Assembly: GCA_964016985.1 (NCBI GenBank)
Contig: OZ024826.1
Coordinates: forward strand, 71,373,768-71,437,767
Source of the DNA: Anodontia alba
Lineage: Eukaryota > Mollusca > Bivalvia > Lucinida > Lucinidae
Length of the DNA stretch: 64,000 bases
Direction of reading: 5' to 3'
A program made the position numbers and the translations under genes. A model generated the notes under the pieces. That model was given only the letters and a program-made list of their open reading frames with translations, did not search any database and had not been told where the DNA came from. Shown here piece by piece: positions 32,698 to 42,185 of the stretch (within the stretch, counting starts at the first letter, position 1; each line of letters begins with the position of its first letter).

Positions 32698-33621
32698 CCT
32701 ATATTACCAATCAGAGTGCCAAATGTGTGTGTGTTTGGTGGGGGTGAGGGGGGTGGAGGGTTCGACTACAGTGTTTTAGCTCACCTGAGCCAAGAATTCA
32801 GGATGCCAGTTGTGATCCCTCTACACGTAACCTTTACCACTCTCTTGGCTAATTCAGCAGACCACAAATTGATGATATTATAACCCGACTCCATTTTGGT
32901 TACTTAAACCTTAAATGAGTCTTGGGGAATTAGCTCATCATACATAACTTAAGTCCAAGTTCCATTTTCTACATTTTTATTTATTTAGTTTCTTTTCTTC
33001 TTTTCTTTATTCTCTATCTTCCCACCTGGCAGGTAAACTATTTATAGATATATCTAAAGAGTTTATTATTTTCTCTCTACATTCTTTCTACTTCACATTT
33101 TTGCGCCTAAACTTATTTAAATTCTTCTTAACACATGTCAGTCCTTACCATTTAACAACTAAGTCTCAGCTCCCTGCAGCCTTGCTACTTTCCCATCATG
33201 CTGTCTTTAGTTCCCTCTTTTCTCATAACCAATCAAAATATCCCTTTTAAACCATTTCTCCCATCATGCCTTCTTTCATTCCCATGATGCTCCAGCCACT
33301 TCCAAAACTCTCTTACAAACCCTACAAAGCATCATACATGCCATATCTCACACTGTGAGATAAACTCACAGAATTTGACCTATCTGGAAGGCAATTCCCA
33401 TAAAAAATTCAAATTTCACCGATTTTTCAGACCATTTTACAACAGATTTTATGAAGAAATAAAGATAAATCTCTCATCATGTCTCTGGTTTTCACAAGCT
33501 TCTTACATGAAAGACTTAGACTATCTTGGAGGAGCTCCAAAGTGAAGTTTAAGAAAATCTCACAGACTTTTGTCAAATCTCCCTTTAAATTTTGCCTTAT
33601 CTCACAGATTTTAGTCCACAG
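32698..33621. other. Non-coding; family A fragment at 32775
   Basis: TTTTAGCTCACCTGAGCC at 32775-32792 is the family A 5' terminus followed by only a short piece. The rest is T/C-rich. It ends at a CACAG acceptor at 33617-33621. Confidence 0.45.
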
Positions 33622-33801
33622 CTTATGGCATGTATGCAAGCTGTGTAACTGATATCTACCCCAAGAGTTTGCCTAATGTGGGAGACCCTACTGATAACAA
33701 TAATCAGAAGGAGGCTGTCATGCTGCAGCTGCATGATCCAGCTTCCACTTGCAGAACACATTCCAGGGCCTCCCAGCTAGCCATTCTCAGAGGGAGTGCA
33801 A
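33622..33801 (+). CDS. Candidate internal exon of an unidentified host gene
   Basis: Bounded by CCACAG and AA|GTAATT. With two leading bases the 180-bp segment is fully open (YGMYASCVTDIYPKSLPNVG ... SRASQLAILRGSA) and leaves one trailing base. Composition is markedly richer in GC and protein-like compared with its surroundings. The incoming phase fits the outgoing phase of 4420-4524. The outgoing phase does not fit 37476-37649, so another exon must lie between if they share a transcript. No homology was recognised. Confidence 0.55.
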
Positions 33802-34798
33802 GTAATTTGATATGACCACTGGCTATCAATACAAATATTAATTAAATAACTCTTTCATATTGAACCTTAGGATTATAACCAGATGATATTCACATATTAA
33901 AATTACGAAAATTGAAATTAAATAAATTCTAAAATGAAATATTATAAAGTTTAATTACATTAATTAGAGTACAAAATGTAATTAGTACTGTAATTAAATT
34001 AATTAGTACTTTCATTACCCTGGTGATAATAGTTTTCTTATTTTCCCCAGAGAAACTGGATTTGACATTTTTTTCATGCAAATTGTCACCATTGGAGACA
34101 ATTATGGTAGCATGAAATGTCAAATCCTGTTTCCTGGGAAAAATATCTCAAAATGTTGTCTGCTGAAAAGTTTACCCAGAGTACTAAGTGTTAACCAGGT
34201 GAGTGAGTCAGGCCACTTGTTTAGAAGTATGAACTGCTTTGAACTGTTGTTTCTGACTGTTTCAAGATGATAGAATACACTAACAGATGGTAAGAGTTAT
34301 GAGATGGTTAGAGTGTTCTGTTTATACAGTTTGCTGCCACTTGTTGATCACTGATATACAGGCACTGCTTACAGGTGCCAGAACATTTTCACTGAGCTAT
34401 TTACTCACTGCATTACTCTAGATAATGTGCTTTTTTTTCTTTCAGCCAAAAAATATATCATATTTTGCCATGAAAACATATGTTGTTGGTACTCATTAGG
34501 GTGTTTTTAATGAGTATGCACAACCGATGTTTTATTCCTAGGAGTATTCATCAGAAGTGTCTTATGGAGATGTTTCTTATCAGCAACTATTACATAAGGA
34601 GAACAAGGAAAAGAATGATTTGAATAACCTATTCTAGATTTAGACTGACTATCTGACTATAGGATTTCAGATCTCAAGTTGCAGATTGAAATTATGACAT
34701 TTCTGCTTTGGTAATCACAGTGGAACCTCTAATAATGGTTATCTTTCAACAAGTGCTTTGTATAACAGTCTTTTGAATTCCCCCAGACTATTTTACTA
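33802..34798. other. Intronic-looking sequence with H2 and H3 hairpins
   Basis: An AT-rich tract 33840-34010. H2 hairpin at 34052-34130 (TTTGACATTTTTTTCATGC against GCATGAAATGTCAAA). Degenerate H3 hairpin at 34459-34540. Directly after H3, at 34542-34637, an acceptor-like TTCCTAG opens 31 codons (EYSSEVSYGDVSYQQLLHKE) to a TAG; that is a possible alternative terminal exon, low confidence. Confidence 0.5.
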
Positions 34799-34799
34799 T

Positions 34800-36005
34800 G
34801 TGCATATTTATCTTATCTACACTAGCCATATCCCTACAACAGCCAGTCTACAATAGCCATCTCTCTACAACAGCTGTCTACACTAGCCACCTCCCTACAA
34901 TAGTCACCTCTTTACAACAGCCAGTCTACAATAGCCACCTTTCTGCAATAGCCATTATGCAAAGCCATCTCTCTACAGTAGCCAATCTACACTAGCCAAC
35001 TCCTTACAGCAGCCATACTACACTAGCCACCTCCCTACAACAGCCAATCTGGACCGTAAAACCTCAACACAAACAAACAAAACAACAGCCAATCTACACT
35101 AGCCACTTCCCTATGGCAGCTAGTCTACAATAGCCACCTCCCTACAGTAGCCAATCTACACTAGCCACCTCCATACAAATACCAATCTACACTAGCCTCC
35201 TCCCTAAAGCAGCCAATCTACACTAGCCACCTCCCTAAAACAGCCAATCTACACTAGCCACATCCCTACAGTAGCCAATCTACACTAGCTGCCTCCATAC
35301 AAATACCAATCTACACTAGCCTCCTCCCTAAAACAGCCAATCTACACTAGCCACCTCCCTACAACAGCCAGTCTACAATAGCCACATCCCTACAGTAGCC
35401 AATCTACACTAGCCACCTCCATACAAATACCAATCTACACTAGCCTCTTCCCTAAAACAGCCAATCTACACAAGCCACCTCCCTACAACAGCCAGTCTAC
35501 AATAGCCACATCCCTACAGTAGCCAATCTACACTAGCCACCTCCATACAAATACCAATCTACACTAGCCTCCTCCCTAAAACAGCCAATCTACACTAGCC
35601 ACCTCCCTACAACAGCCAGTCTACAATAGCCACATCCCTACAACAGCCAATCTACAAAAGCCACTGCCTTACAACAGTCAAAATACAGTAGCCACCTTTC
35701 TACAACAACCAGTCTACACTAGCCACCTCCCTACAACAGCCAATCTACACTAGCCACCTTCCTACAGCAGCAAATCTAATAGAGCCACTTCAAGAAAATA
35801 AGCCAATCTACACTAGCCACCTCTCTACAACAGCCAGTCTACAATAGCCACCTCCCTACAATAGCCAGTTGATACCAGCCACCTCCCTAAAACAGCCAGT
35901 CTACACTAGCAGCTTCTCTACAACAGCTAATCTGCAATAGCCACCTCTCTACAATAGCCAATCTATAATAGCTGTCTCCCTACAATAGTCACTCTTCACT
36001 AGCCA
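34800..36005. repeat. 31-bp minisatellite array, about 38 units
   Basis: The unit is CTAGCCACCTCCCTACAACA plus GCCAATCTACA. Units are diverged at the edges and more regular in the middle. A 35-bp SINE tail fragment (GTAAAACCTCAACACAAAC) interrupts it at 35051-35085. Confidence 0.93.
35171..35640. repeat. Higher-order repeat, 124 bp (4 x 31)
   Basis: The variant CCATACAAATACCAATCTA starts at 35171, 35295, 35419 and 35543, exactly 124 bp apart each time, with the same order of the other three unit variants between. Confidence 0.9.
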
Positions 36006-36051
36006 GCTTTGTTGTCCCAAATGTCACTTGTAGGGAGGCTGCACTGCATAT

Positions 36052-36440
36052 TTAACTCTTAAAGAGCCAATCACAACTGCAGCAGATGACATTTTGAAAT
36101 ACATACTTTTTATTTATTTTCTAAAGAAAAAAAGTCAACTTATTTTCTCTGAATTGGTGGACAGTTCACATGAAATGTCTGCTACAAGTTCTTTTGCTTG
36201 GTGCCTTAACCCATTGTAGGCGGCAGACCTGTAAAAGGGTAATTGGCAAATAGTACAGACCCAGATCATTTGCTGCAGAACGCAGCGTCTGATCAGGGTC
36301 TCCACTGTTTGCAAATAGTTTAGCCATTTTTCTCTAGGAATATGTAAATCTCATAGCCGGACTTACCTAAATTTGAAATTGGACTCTTCCAATATATAGT
36401 GTGGGAGAGTCTATTCAGTATACAATGGGTTAAGGGTTAA
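36052..36440. mobile_element. TTAA-flanked MITE interrupted by a second TTAA MITE
   Basis: The outer element starts TTAA (36052-36055) CTCTTAAAGAGCCA and ends GGGTTAA (36434-36440). The inner element sits at a TTAA inside the outer right terminus. Without it the outer end reads GGTGCCTTAAGGGTTAA, the inverted match of the outer left end. Confidence 0.75.
36206..36433. mobile_element. TTAA-flanked MITE (CCCATTG termini) with H1 hairpin
   Basis: TTAACCCATTG and CAATGGGTTAA bound 228 bp. H1 lies at 36246-36312. It is about 80 percent like the copy at 39914-40145, sharing ATATATAGTGTGGGAGAGT near the right end. Confidence 0.85.
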
Positions 36441-37475
36441 AAATTGAATTTATATAAACTTTATGGTAAGGAAAATACTCCCAAAACTTTATGTTTCCCA
36501 TTACCATATTATACTTATAGAATGCACTTGGCCTAAAGTGTTTCCGCAGTTATCCTTATTTCTCAGGAATTACTTTCACAATGTATAAGTATTCATAGCT
36601 TTGAAGGGTATTTGAAGACATGTAAATATTCTTTTCTCAGTTCTCTACAAAAAATATAATTATATTGTTGTACTCATAAAATGTGCCTTATTGAGGCATT
36701 TTTATTGTATATCCATAGCATCTATTCTGACAAATACTTTTTGGTTGAAAAAAAAACAACAAATGTGTTGTCTAGGACAGTGAAAAATGTTTTTCTTACC
36801 AGTTGTTTTACACATGCCAGTGGATATGTCATAATTGACAAAATAAAATGCTGTGACATAAATGCTTTTAAACATGCAGGGTAAAATTTTCAACACATGA
36901 CATTTAAAATATTTTTCTTATTTTTCTCAGAAAACAGCATTGGCCTTTCATGCAAATTGTCATCTAAGGAGCCAGTCCTTAGGAGACAATTTGCCATAAA
37001 TGTCAAAGCCTATTTTCTGGAAAAAAATTCATCTACTGAATTTGCCTGAGGAGTGGTAATGGTTAAAAAAAAGTTTTATATTTGTACTCTCAGAGCATCA
37101 GCTAAGTTTGGTGGTATACTTTTAATCTTTAACCTTCTAAATTTAAACTTACAGTAAATGACATTGTGAAATAGTTTTCTTATTTTTCACAGAAAATAAG
37201 GCTGAACATTTCATTCAGTTTGTCTGCTTTTTAGACAATCTGAATGAAATGTCAATCCAAATTTTGCTGTGAAAAAAATAAGACAAACTATCACTGATTT
37301 GTCAACTTCTCATTTCACCTAGAGAGTGTTAAAGGACAAAATGTGGAGACAATTTGAATTAATTGTCAAGCCTTAGTTTCTGTAAAAAATAAGAAACAGA
37401 TGTCAGTGATTTGCTTCTCATTTTATCTAGAGAGTGCTAAAGGTTAAAATAAGTTTATTATTTTGTATTTTGTAG
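36441..37475. other. Non-coding with several H2/H3 hairpins
   Basis: H3-like at about 36655-36722. H2 at 36941-37005 (CCTTTCATGCAAATTGTC against GACAATTTGCCATAAATG). H2 at 37206-37256 (ACATTTCATTCAGTTTGTC against GACAATCTGAATGAAATGT). A half copy near 37346. It ends in TTTTGTAG, an acceptor. Confidence 0.6.
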
Positions 37476-37649
37476 GTATGAGAATCTTGTGGTGAGTCTA
37501 GACACAGTGGCTGTGTGGAAATGGTCTGTTGAAATACTGGCTGCTGATATGAAGCTCAATAGACACTGCCTATCACTCCTACTATATACTGGTGCACATC
37601 TATCATACTTCTCCTCAGGGGCTGGATTTATTTTCTTCTCGGACAACAG
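37476..37649 (+). CDS. Candidate internal exon of an unidentified host gene (strongest)
   Basis: The 174-bp segment lies between TTTTGTATTTTGTAG and CAACAG|GTAAAC. Both splice sites are good. With one leading base it is open throughout (YENLVVSLDTVAVWKWSVEI, then ADMKLNRHCLSLLLYTGAHL, then FSSGAGFIFFSDN) and leaves two bases. The mix of hydrophobic strands and polar turns with VAVWKW is reminiscent of a beta-propeller blade, but that is only an impression. The minus-strand frame 37458-37646 is its shadow. The flanks are MITE-rich introns. The product was not identified. Confidence 0.7.
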
Positions 37650-38232
37650 GTAAACTCTTTATTTTCATATTCCTCAACATTTCTTCCTGAGCAAACAGTG
37701 TAGACCCACATCAGATCACATAGAATATTGTGTCTGATCAGGATCTACCTTATTTTCCCCTCATCTGGCAGGTTTTTACACAAATCAACAGGTGGTACCT
37801 TAATAACACTAAGAATTGGGACTGACAGGCCTGAGCTAACAGTGTAGACCAAGATCACATGCTGCATCTGATCAGGGTCTGCCCTGTTTGCAACTTGTCC
37901 AGCAGTTTTCAGACACATCATGAGGTAGTGAAATGACTTGCTCATATTTTAGTACAGGTATGGTAGGGAGTTAAAGTGTTCCAATATATGGGGTAAATAT
38001 GGTAATTTGAAGAGATAAAAAGATTTTGCTGTTATCCCAGCATTTTATGAAGAGAAAAAAAAAAAGAGTAAGAGATCATATTTCAACTTGCCCATCCCTC
38101 TATGAGTTTATGTTTCTATGCATTTGTAGTTGATGCTATTTCCTGTTATCAATATGAAAACTTTGACACATGTTTAGCATATGTAAGTAGAATAAAAGTT
38201 TGATGGAACAGGGGTCTTTACTGTTTGGTGAG

Positions 38233-38236
<4 letters not shown>
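37650..38236. mobile_element. Two H1 hairpins, one within a reverse MITE-B
   Basis: H1 at 37691-37753, then MITE-B in reverse orientation from about 37798 (CACTAAGAATTGGGACTG) to 37996 (TGTTCCAATATATGGGG) with H1 at 37835-37892. The remaining sequence to 38232 is non-coding. Confidence 0.6.
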
Positions 38237-38263
<27 letters not shown>

Positions 38264-38277
38264 GGGAGGGGGGGGGG
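38233..38277 (+). repeat. (GT)n followed by G-tract
   Basis: Seven GT units run into 20 consecutive G (38247-38266), one A and 10 more G. Quadruplex-prone and a likely assembly or length-error spot. Confidence 0.95.
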
Positions 38278-38521
38278 TTGTGAGTGGAGGGGGAAGCTCT
38301 AAACTATTGGCTCAGCGACAAGTGTCACAATATTTAGGGTAAATATGATAAAAGTGTTTAGTATCTAGATATGGGAGGTTTCTAGAATTTGATGGTAAAC
38401 AAACTACCATGTGTGTTATGCAATATTCTTGTATTTTTATTTCAGCTGAATAATATGAGATTTATTGACGGATTTGTTACTTTTTAGGGAAAACTGATGC
38501 ACAAAATAAATGACAATTTGT
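38278..38521. other. Non-coding, nothing recognised
   Basis: No gene or repeat of note. Confidence 0.35.
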
Positions 38522-38716
38522 ACCATATTAACCCTAAATATTTGGACACCTAACTCCTTATCATATTTGCCCTAAAAATCTAAACAAAACCTTTGCACTA
38601 CCTATTTATGTGTAAAACTGCTGAATGAGTGGTAAACAGTGATAAGATGCAGCATTTTGTGGTGTCTACAGTCTATTTGCACAGGTCTCTCTGTCTGTCC
38701 CAATACTAAGGATTAT
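38522..38716. mobile_element. MITE-B with shortened H1
   Basis: Starts TAACCCTAAATATTTGGACA and ends TGTCCCAATACTAAGGATTATTA. The H1 region (38632-38680) is missing about 20 bp. Confidence 0.65.
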
Positions 38717-39134
38717 TACGGTATATAAAATTCATAGCTCTTGATAATGTTTTTGTTTTTTTTGTTTTTTTTTCATCTAAATTATTTGATATTTTTCTTA
38801 TTTCTCCATCCAAATATGTGGTAACTTATGCATATTAATTTCAAGTGCCCTGGTGAGATGCTTATAATGAGTACATAACATATGTTTTTATAGTGAAATA
38901 AGAAACAATGTTTATGTTTATCTTATATCATGTATATGGACCCATGACATATGTCACATTTTAAATACAGTAGTTGTCCTAAACTTTTTCTAAAAAATTA
39001 AAATGACCTATGCAAGCCATGCAGATCTAGATCAGAAGGAAATATGTTGTAAAAATAATGCATAAAAAAGGCAAAGAAAGTAGGGACTATAATGTGTTCA
39101 AACTTTAGGACATTTATTATAGCTGGTCTTTCTC
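38717..39134. other. Non-coding with degenerate H3 hairpin
   Basis: H3-like inverted segments at 38811-38905. No gene. Confidence 0.4.
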
Positions 39135-39270
39135 CATTAAATTAAATTAGCTAGGAACAAGGTGTCCATAGCCTTTGTACAGTTATTAGATTAAATTAAT
39201 TAGGAACAAAGGTGTCCATAGCCTAAATTTATACATTTGTTAAATTAATTAGGAACAAAGGTGTCCCTAG
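39135..39270. repeat. About 50-bp tandem repeat, 3 units
   Basis: AGGAACAAAGGTGTCCATAGCC recurs with GGTGTCC at 39161, 39211 and 39260. The third unit is the target of the SINE that follows. Confidence 0.85.
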
Positions 39271-39276
39271 CCTTTG

Positions 39277-39581
39277 TTTGTTTGTTTGTGTTGAGGCTTT
39301 ACGGCCCAGTCAACCTATTGGGGTCATATCGGCATGGTCAGTTTACTAACCATACTTTTACTGGACAGGCTTTGTCCTCTAAGCAGTTAACCAGTATTGT
39401 GCACATTCTTTTCGTCAGAAACTGACAACTGCCCTTCTTGAATCAGTGGAAGGGAGAGAATAACCGTAGAAAGTATTTCATGATCAATCTCTACGAAAGA
39501 ATGTTGCCAACCCGGTGGGAGTCGAACCCGCAACCTCCTGATCTCCAGTGAGACACACATCCAACCGAGCCACCGAAGCCC
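39277..39581 (-). mobile_element. tRNA-derived SINE, complete, minus strand
   Basis: Reverse-complement copy of the SINE at 23033. The B box appears as GGGAGTCGAACC (39517-39528), and the tail as TTTGTTTGTTTGTGTTGAGG at the left. CCCTAGCCTTTG at 39265-39276 and 39582-39593 is a 12-bp target duplication. Confidence 0.92.
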
Positions 39582-39593
39582 CCCTAGCCTTTG

Positions 39594-39913
39594 GACATTT
39601 ATTAAGATATTACGGTATTGTAGTGAGATGTGTTTTCATATTGCTCTGTGAAAAAGGATAAATTTAAAGTGAATTTTGTGTTTGGTGGACTAAATAAATG
39701 TAGACGTGGCAATTGTTGACTTGACTTCATGTTGGTGAAAGATACAGATCAAAAGAAAACATACAAGCACACAAAAAGTGAAATCCAAAGACGAAAGGCA
39801 AATTACTATTGAATGATTGTAGTGACCATGTTCACAAACAGATGCCTGCGCAGGTGGGGTGAGTGATGTAAACAAACATTCAAACAGTTCTGTGAAAAAC
39901 AACAATACAGCCT
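39594..39913. other. Non-coding, nothing recognised
   Basis: The minus-strand frame 39690-39905 has no recognised feature. Confidence 0.35.
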
Positions 39914-40145
39914 TTAACCCATTGAAGACTGGAGACCCCTAAATGGGTAACTGGCAAACAATGCAGAGCCAGATCAGATGCTGCAAAATGCAGTATCTGA
40001 TCAGGGTCTCCACTGTTTGCAAATAGTTCAACCATTTTTCTTTAGGAATACATGTACTTACATCATATAGCCTGACATACCTAAAATCAAAAATGGACTT
40101 CAAATATATAGTGTGGGAGAGTTTATTCAGTCTTTAATGGGTTAA
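39914..40145. mobile_element. TTAA-flanked MITE (CCCATTG termini) with H1 hairpin
   Basis: TTAACCCATTG ... AATGGGTTAA, 232 bp, H1 at 39954-40020. It is a relative of 36206-36433 and abuts the start of the LINE remnant. Confidence 0.85.
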
Positions 40146-41100
40146 CTTCCCTACTGCTCAGTGTCTTCCAACAGTCATGAGTTTTACCCAGCAGATGCCT
40201 TTCAGTATGTAACAGCAGCAACAGTTATCTGGTACAGCTCTTCAAATATGCCTTTTATGAATTCTTTATCCCCAAACCAAATAGCACCATCCCAACAGAT
40301 GTTCAGTATGCGACCACCTCAAATATCAGGACCTCCAGAAATGGCGCCGGAGCTTATTAATGATGTAAAGCAGATAAACTTGTCATTGGCCAAGTTAGTT
40401 AAGATTGAACATTCTGTCAACAGAATAAACATGAAGGTATCAACCTAGAAACTAAGGCCAATAATATTGATACAAAAGTAAGTCAGGTAGAGACTGTCTG
40501 TACTTTCATAAATTCTGAAAATGATGACAGAAGAAAAGAGCTGCAGGAGACTGAATCTGAATTGAAAATTCGGAAGAAAAATTGTGTATCACTAGAAGAG
40601 AAAAACACTAAGCTAGAGAATAAGGTGACCGATCTTGAAAGTAGGTCAGTGAGAGACAATCTGTTATTTTATGGCATACCAGAGGGAGGGGAACATGAAA
40701 ATTGTGAAGTGCTAGTTAAAGAGATCTGTGTGGATCATGTCAAGATGCCTGAACACAAAGATAAGACAGAGTACATAGAGTTGTGTACACAACCACAATA
40801 AAATCAAAATTTTAATACTTTAGACACAGAGAGGCTATCAGAAAGAACTCCTACAGCAATACAAATGAACTGAAACAAGAAACTTAGGTATAGGGGTACA
40901 GTGGACTCAGCAAGTAAGAGAATCCAGAAAAGCTCTCTTCCCAGTGATGCAAACAGAGAAAAATGGTAAGGCGGTCAAATTAGTAAGAGAAAAATTATAC
41001 ATAGATGGAGACGAATACAAACAGCCACAAAGCCAACAACAGACACAACAAGGATGAGGTACACAGCAACAGCAACAACAACAACAACAAATGGAAAGCT
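40146..41100 (+). pseudogene. LINE-A ORF1, L1-like nucleic-acid-binding protein, broken
   Basis: Residues MAPELINDVKQINLSLAKL are followed after a frame break near 40448 by a coiled-coil-like charged region and SRSVRDNLLFYGIPEGG, typical of the L1-type ORF1 RRM region. The C-terminal part survives out of frame (VQWTQQVRESRKAL near 40900, KLVREKLYIDGDEYKQ near 40978-41026). At least two frameshifts and an internal deletion are apparent. Its normal role is to bind the element's RNA as a chaperone in the ribonucleoprotein. Confidence 0.75.
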
Positions 41101-41117
41101 AAGGGTCTTGGGAGGGA

Positions 41118-42185
41118 TGCCTAAGAGTTCTGTCATGGAATATTAATGGGTTACTGAGAAAGCTAACTGATCTCGACTTTCCAGAATTCATTAAACAGTA
41201 TGATATTGTATTTCTGTGTGAAACTGAACAAGAAAGGACCAGCATAATTTGGATATAGAAGGATTTAAATGTATATACATCTTTGGAAATAAAACTCCAA
41301 ACATGCATACAGGTAGACGCAGTGGCGGAATTTCGCTATACTATCGTCAGTATCTTAACAAAAAAATAAAAGTTGTAGAGCAGCAGCAAAATGGCATTCT
41401 TTTCATTAAAATAAAGGTGATGTCTTTCTAATTTTATTTAGATGTGTATCTATGCAATATATACATACCACTGCCAGGCTCAAGGGTCATAAACCAGGAT
41501 GAGTGATTTTTATGAGCAATTAGAAAAAGGAATTTTCTCTTATAAGCTCAATGGAAAAATATTTATAACTGGTGATTTTAATGGTAGGATATCAAATAAT
41601 GCTGATATACTTGATTATGATACATATCTAGACAAAGAGATGATTATTTGGACTTAAAGAGCCTACATTTTCAGGAGTAAAAAGACCACATGCTGGATAA
41701 AAATGGGCGGTGATTGTTGTCATTCTGTCAAACGTCTGAACTAATTATAGCAAACAGGCAGTTAAACAGTGATTGTAATACAGGAGAATTTACTTACTGC
41801 TCTCATGAGTGTCATTGACTTTTTGTTGTTACATCCAAATGATATCCAAAACTTGTTAGAATTCAAAATACTGGAATTTAACGAATTTTCTGACCACACA
41901 CCATGGTTGTTCAGTTTAAAATCCAAATCATTAACACGAGAAACAGTATTCCTCACATGCCAAGACAGTGGGAGCGGTGACCAAATTAGATATGATGATG
42001 CGAAAGTTCCTGTATTTAGATCCAAGCTCATGAATAATTATGATGATTTTACAACACATAATCAAGATAGTAAACAACGGCTCTTTAAATGCTCATATGA
42101 CATCATTTCAAAATTTCTTAATCGTCTTTTTGCCAATGGTGAATATCCCACAGCATGGGCAGAAGGAATCATAGTTCCTGTCTTT
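41118..42185 (+). pseudogene. LINE-A ORF2, endonuclease part, broken
   Basis: SWNINGL near 41132, RRSGGISLYYRQ near 41320, GDFNGR at 41571-41588 and VIDFLLLHPND ... FSDHTPW near 41812-41905 mark an APE-type endonuclease in order. The frame is broken several times. An internal deletion joins the endonuclease to FLNRLFANGEYPTAWAEGII, which is just upstream of the reverse transcriptase core. The ORF is interrupted at 42185, in the codon context VPVF, by a family A element. Confidence 0.8.

Noticed and set aside
39477..39581. A true tRNA gene on the minus strand
   Set aside because: The tRNA-like segment is followed by a SINE body and tail and flanked by a 12-bp target duplication; the cloverleaf is not complete.
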